This document shows positions 9,369 to 11,551 of a stretch of DNA of 11,551 bases, one piece after another. The translations under genes were made by a program, and so were the position numbers. The notes under the pieces are model-generated. The model had not been told where the DNA came from. It saw only the letters and a program-made list of their open reading frames with translations, and ran no database searches. The DNA is from Burkholderiaceae bacterium (GTDB lineage: Bacteria > Pseudomonadota > Gammaproteobacteria > Burkholderiales > Burkholderiaceae_C): positions 1-11,551 of the forward strand of contig JAGOBT010000057.1 in NCBI GenBank assembly GCA_017999135.1, in the 5' to 3' direction. Positions within the stretch are counted from its first letter, which is position 1. Every line of letters starts with the position of its first letter.

Positions 9369-9397
9369 TTGATATGTGCAAGACCGTCCACTCTTAG
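9369..9397 (+). promoter_or_regulatory. Possible csp promoter
   Basis: TTGATA (9369-9374) matches the sigma-70 -35 box at 4 of 6 positions. It is followed after 17 bases by TCTTAG (9392-9397), which matches the -10 box at only 3 of 6. Transcription from here would give a csp leader of roughly 110 bases. Long leaders are typical of CspA-type genes. The weak -10 makes this tentative. Confidence 0.28.
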
Positions 9398-9475
9398 GTC
9401 TTTCTGCCCGCTCCGACGTTCTGTCGGCGGTCGAGTCGAATCCCCTTTTGAAGATCTTCTTGGCGTCTCTTCGCT

Positions 9476-9515
9476 GGGTGCGCTGTTGCGCCCGGCAACT
9501 TCGAAAGGAATTCGA
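9476..9515 (+). promoter_or_regulatory. Structured csp leader with Shine-Dalgarno in a hairpin loop
   Basis: Two small hairpins precede the cold-shock gene. In the first, GCGC (9480-9483) pairs with GCGC (9488-9491) around TGTT, extended by two G-C pairs beyond a one-base bulge. In the second, TCGAA (9501-9505) pairs with TTCGA (9511-9515), displaying the ribosome-binding sequence AGGAA (9506-9510) in a five-base loop, two bases before the ATG. Both are read directly from the sequence; a regulatory role is inferred from the known leader control of cspA-type genes. Confidence 0.4.
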
Positions 9516-9516
9516 T

Positions 9517-9729
9517 ATGACGACTGAAACCGGTACCGTGAAATGGTTCAACGAAGGCAAGGGCTTCGGGTTCATCGCCCCTGATAGCGGTGGCAAGGAC
9601 CTCTTCGCTCATTTCAAGGAAATTCAGGGCAGCGGGTTCAAGACGCTGACTGAAAATCAGCGAGTGCAATTTGAGGTGACCCAGGGCCAGAAGGGCCCGC
9701 AGGCCTCGAAGATCCGCGATCTGGGCTGA
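9517..9729 (+). CDS. Cold-shock-domain protein (CspA family)
   Basis: A 70-residue single cold-shock-domain protein, the usual length for the family. It carries the RNA-binding motifs KGFGFIAP (RNP1, residues 15-22) and DLFAHF (RNP2, 29-34), preceded by GTVKWFNEG. Such proteins bind single-stranded RNA and DNA, melt mRNA structure and can act as transcription antiterminators. AAGGAA at 9505-9510 sets the ATG at 9517; a reading frame open further upstream (from 9376) runs through the leader and shows no family sequence. The gene is monocistronic by appearance: own leader, strong terminator 48 bases after the stop. Which csp paralogue it is (A, C, D or E type) cannot be told here. Confidence 0.95.
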   Translation: MTTETGTVKWFNEGKGFGFIAPDSGGKDLFAHFKEIQGSGFKTLTENQRVQFEVTQGQKGPQASKIRDLG

Positions 9730-9777
9730 GCCGGATCGAAGGGCTGGATGTTGGGCAGGTCCTGACATCCGCCGATG

Positions 9778-9808
9778 AAGGCGCGGCTGGTCCGCGCCTT
9801 TTTCTTTT
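9778..9808 (+). terminator. Intrinsic terminator of the csp gene
   Basis: AAGGCGCGG (9778-9786) and CCGCGCCTT (9792-9800) form a perfect 9-base-pair, GC-rich stem with a five-base loop (CTGGT). The 3' arm runs into a T-rich tail (TTTTTCTTTT, 9799-9808). This is a classic Rho-independent terminator. It ends only 17 bases before the next start codon, leaving no room for a promoter between. Confidence 0.88.
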
Positions 9809-9825
9809 CTTCGAAGGATTTCCCC

Positions 9826-10836
9826 ATGAAGAACCTGCAAGAGGCCACCGAGCGCATCTGCGAACTCAAGGGGAGCCAAGTTGCACTCGATGCCCTGGTG
9901 CCGGCCGTCATCGAGACCCTTTCAGCGTCGACGCGCACCCAGCTGGTGGCGTCGTTCGATGCCCATGCCGAAGCGGCGCGCACGGCCATGCTGCATGCCG
10001 ATATTTCGGATGTCGTCCTGGCCTCGTTCGAGCGGGACGTGGCTCGCAATCGAGCACTGCTTCTGGGCCGCACGCCGCCAGACCATCTCAAAACGCCGTC
10101 CCCGGTCGATGCTTTGCTGTTGACGACAACACGCATCACCACCTTCTCCGGGGCGAAAGTATTGACCAGCGCCAGTGGCTTCTTCTTCCGCCGTGGTGAT
10201 CGATTGTTCCTTGTCAGCAACCGTCATGTGTTTGCCGACACCCAGGCCAACCACTTCCCCAACCGCATCGAAATCGGGGTCCATACCGACACGCAGGACC
10301 TGACACAACACACCGTGGTCTCGCTCTGGCTCTACCAGGATGGACTTGGGCAGTGGCGCGAAGCCACCGACAGCGGCGGCGCTGTGGATGTCGCTGCGAT
10401 CGAGATCCCGAAGGAGGCACTGCCCGGAAATGCCGTTTTGCAGGCTTTCGACGAGACCGATCTCGAAGAACGGGAAGAACGGATCGCCATTGGCGACCCG
10501 CTCACCATCGCCGGCTTTCCACTCGGCTTTCACGACACGATCCACCACCTGGCGGTGGCGCGCAGCGCCACGATCGCCTCAGCCTATGGCGTGCGCTTTC
10601 AGCAGCAGGGTTGCTTCCTGACCGACGCACGCACGCACCGGGGCAGCAGCGGCTCACCTGTCGTGCGGCGACGCACCCATGAAGACGGTTCCGCACCGTC
10701 GCCCCACTGGCAATTGCTGGGGGTGCATTCAACACGCATGGACATGCGCACCCGCGATCAGACCCTGGATGAATCCCTGGGGCTGAACTGCGCCTGGTAC
10801 GCCGATGTGCTGCCGACACTCACGGAAGAAGACTGA
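9826..10836 (+). CDS. Trypsin-like serine peptidase with helical N-terminal region
   Basis: The 336-residue product has a chymotrypsin/trypsin-like core at about 112-310. The proposed triad is H134 in LVSNRHVFAD, D188 in VDVAAIEIP and S275 in RGSSGSPVV, all in canonical context. LTIAGFPLGFHDT and GVHS add HtrA/trypsin-type strands. There is no signal peptide, membrane segment or PDZ domain, so it appears cytosolic. Residues 1-85 look mostly alpha-helical (MKNLQEATERICELKG, with many A, L and E) and I do not recognise them as a known domain. AAGGA at 9814-9818 supports the ATG at 9826. Local GC is visibly lower than in the catabolic genes: the 60 bases from 10081 have 57% GC against 78% for the 60 from 5221. 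It is preceded directly by the csp terminator. Substrate and role are unknown. Confidence 0.85.
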   Translation: MKNLQEATERICELKGSQVALDALVPAVIETLSASTRTQLVASFDAHAEAARTAMLHADISDVVLASFERDVARNRALLLGRTPPDHLKTPSPVDALLLTTTRITTFSGAKVLTSASGFFFRRGDRLFLVSNRHVFADTQANHFPNRIEIGVHTDTQDLTQHTVVSLWLYQDGLGQWREATDSGGAVDVAAIEIPKEALPGNAVLQAFDETDLEEREERIAIGDPLTIAGFPLGFHDTIHHLAVARSATIASAYGVRFQQQGCFLTDARTHRGSSGSPVVRRRTHEDGSAPSPHWQLLGVHSTRMDMRTRDQTLDESLGLNCAWYADVLPTLTEED

Positions 10837-10868
10837 CCCGGCCTTGGCGGCCGCAGGCCCGGGATCGG

Positions 10869-10907
10869 ATGCTGTGGACGTCGTCCAGGCGGTGTTGTCC
10901 GCAGCAT
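10869..10907. repeat. 11-base inverted repeat after the peptidase gene
   Basis: ATGCTGTGGAC (10869-10879) pairs with GTCCGCAGCAT (10897-10907) with a single T-G wobble, around a 17-base loop. An overlapping smaller hairpin, TGGAC (10875-10879) with GTCCA (10883-10887), competes for the same bases. It lies 32 bases after the peptidase stop and has no T-run, so it is not a standard terminator. It may be a 3'-end structure or a protein-binding site. Confidence 0.5.
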
Positions 10908-10943
10908 GGATGAAGCCTCCCTGAACATCGAATAGCCGGGGCT

Positions 10944-10977
10944 GAGCCCGAGCCGTGAGACTTTGCCGATCGGGCTC
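10944..10977. repeat. 8-base inverted repeat upstream of mnmC
   Basis: GAGCCCGA (10944-10951) and TCGGGCTC (10970-10977) are perfect complements separated by 18 bases. A small GGGG/CCCC hairpin (10979-10991) follows. In GC-rich DNA such matches can arise by chance, and there is no T-run. The rest of 10837-11072 shows no gene; no promoter for mnmC could be picked with confidence. Confidence 0.35.
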
Positions 10978-11072
10978 CGGGGTGTCACCCCTGATTTCGC
11001 GGGGGCGGCCCCAACATCGGCAGGACAATCGCATCGCCGCAACCTGCCGTCCCTCGACGGACCAATGCCCCG

Positions 11073-11551
11073 ATGCCCCCCCGCCGGATCCAGCCTGCCC
11101 GCCTCGCCTTTGACGACCGGGGCCTGCCCCATGCGCCGGACTTCGGCGACGTCTATCACAGCGATGCCGGGGCGCTGGCGCAGGCGCGGCATGTGTTCCT
11201 GGGCGGCAACGGGCTGCCGCAGCGCTGGGCGGGGCGGCAGCGTTTTGTGGTGCTGGAGACGGGCTTCGGCCTGGGGCACAACTTCCTGGCCACCTGGATG
11301 GCCTGGCGCGCCGACCCGCAGCGCTGCGAGCGGCTGGTCTACCTGGCGGTGGAGAAACACCCGCTGACGCCAGCCGACCTGGCGGCGGTGCACCAGCGCG
11401 GTGAGGCGGCCGACGCCTGCCCGGAGCTGGCTGCGCAGCTGCGTGCCGCCTGGCCGCCGGCCTCGCCGGACTGGCATGCGCTGGACTTCGAGGACGGCCG
11501 GGTGCAGTTGCGCCTGGGCCTGGGCGATGCCACCGAGCGGCTGCGGGGCCT
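11073..11551 (+). CDS. mnmC: tRNA (mnm5s2U34) modification protein MnmC, N-terminal part
   Basis: MnmC completes 5-methylaminomethyl-2-thiouridine at the wobble position of certain tRNAs. Its N-terminal half (MnmD-like) is the SAM-dependent methyltransferase, and in bifunctional forms the C-terminal half is an FAD oxidoreductase. The 159 visible residues start [17 protein letters not shown]. They include [20 protein letters not shown] (22-41), [12 protein letters not shown], the SAM-binding [15 protein letters not shown] (61-75) and [11 protein letters not shown] (93-103), all hallmarks of the methyltransferase half. The window ends inside this domain, so it cannot be seen whether the oxidoreductase half is present. 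The ATG at 11073 is the first in-frame start near the conserved region; another ATG at 11065 is out of frame. The ribosome site is weak. Confidence 0.93.
   Translation, partial: MPPRRIQPARLAFDDRGLPHAPDFGDVYHSDAGALAQARHVFLGGNGLPQRWAGRQRFVVLETGFGLGHNFLATWMAWRADPQRCERLVYLAVEKHPLTPADLAAVHQRGEAADACPELAAQLRAAWPPASPDWHALDFEDGRVQLRLGLGDATERLRG

Noticed and set aside
9450..9459. Perfect palindrome GAAGATCTTC in the csp leader
   Set aside because: Only ten bases with no loop; short palindromes of this size occur by chance and no second copy was seen.
9775..9825. Upstream ATG for the serine peptidase
   Set aside because: The added residues are a translation of the terminator stem and T-tract; the ATG at 9826 has its own AAGGA site.
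10963..11367. Plus-strand frame starting [11 protein letters not shown]
   Set aside because: Out of frame with MnmC, which is clearly identified in the overlapping frame by its SAM-binding and LGGN motifs.

Overview
The window is GC-rich with dense, overlapping genes. It looks like the chromosome of a betaproteobacterium of the order Burkholderiales, perhaps the Leptothrix/Ideonella/Rubrivivax/Roseateles side. This rests on gene content (kynBU beside an aminobenzoyl-CoA cluster, a VF530-type protein, a CspA-type protein, MnmC) and on base composition, not on a database match.

Left arm, minus strand (1-1647): a MarR-family regulator, kynB (kynurenine formamidase) and the N-terminal part of kynU (kynureninase) form a tight operon running off the left edge. 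KynB and KynU convert N-formylkynurenine to kynurenine and then to anthranilate (2-aminobenzoate).

Divergent control region (1648-1777): 130 bases hold a five-run G-tract motif (1665-1690) and a 20-base perfect palindrome (1712-1731) nested in a longer imperfect one (1704-1739). The palindrome is the best candidate operator for the MarR protein and could control both arms.

Right arm, plus strand (1778-9249): six genes, mostly with 4-base start/stop overlaps. They encode a monooxygenase/Old Yellow Enzyme-like reductase fusion (2-aminobenzoyl-CoA monooxygenase/reductase type), an SDR dehydrogenase, a crotonase-family protein, an acyl-CoA dehydrogenase, a benzoate/2-aminobenzoate-CoA ligase and a RidA-like protein. 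A small VF530-type gene follows and is possibly co-transcribed. Together the arms describe tryptophan catabolism through anthranilate and then the aerobic CoA-thioester route, instead of anthranilate dioxygenase. Two accessory members are atypical: the crotonase lacks the usual hydratase glutamate positions, and the RidA-like protein lacks the arginine of standard imine deaminases. I infer that they may handle the amino-oxocyclohexene-carboxyl-CoA product by enamine hydrolysis and ring opening.

Right end (9250-11551): a cold-shock protein gene has a structured leader and a strong intrinsic terminator. A trypsin-like serine peptidase with an unrecognised helical N-terminal region starts 17 bases after the terminator region and has lower GC than its neighbours. 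A 236-base gap with two inverted repeats follows, then the N-terminal part of mnmC (tRNA wobble-uridine modification), cut by the right edge.

No rRNA, tRNA, CRISPR array or insertion sequence was seen.
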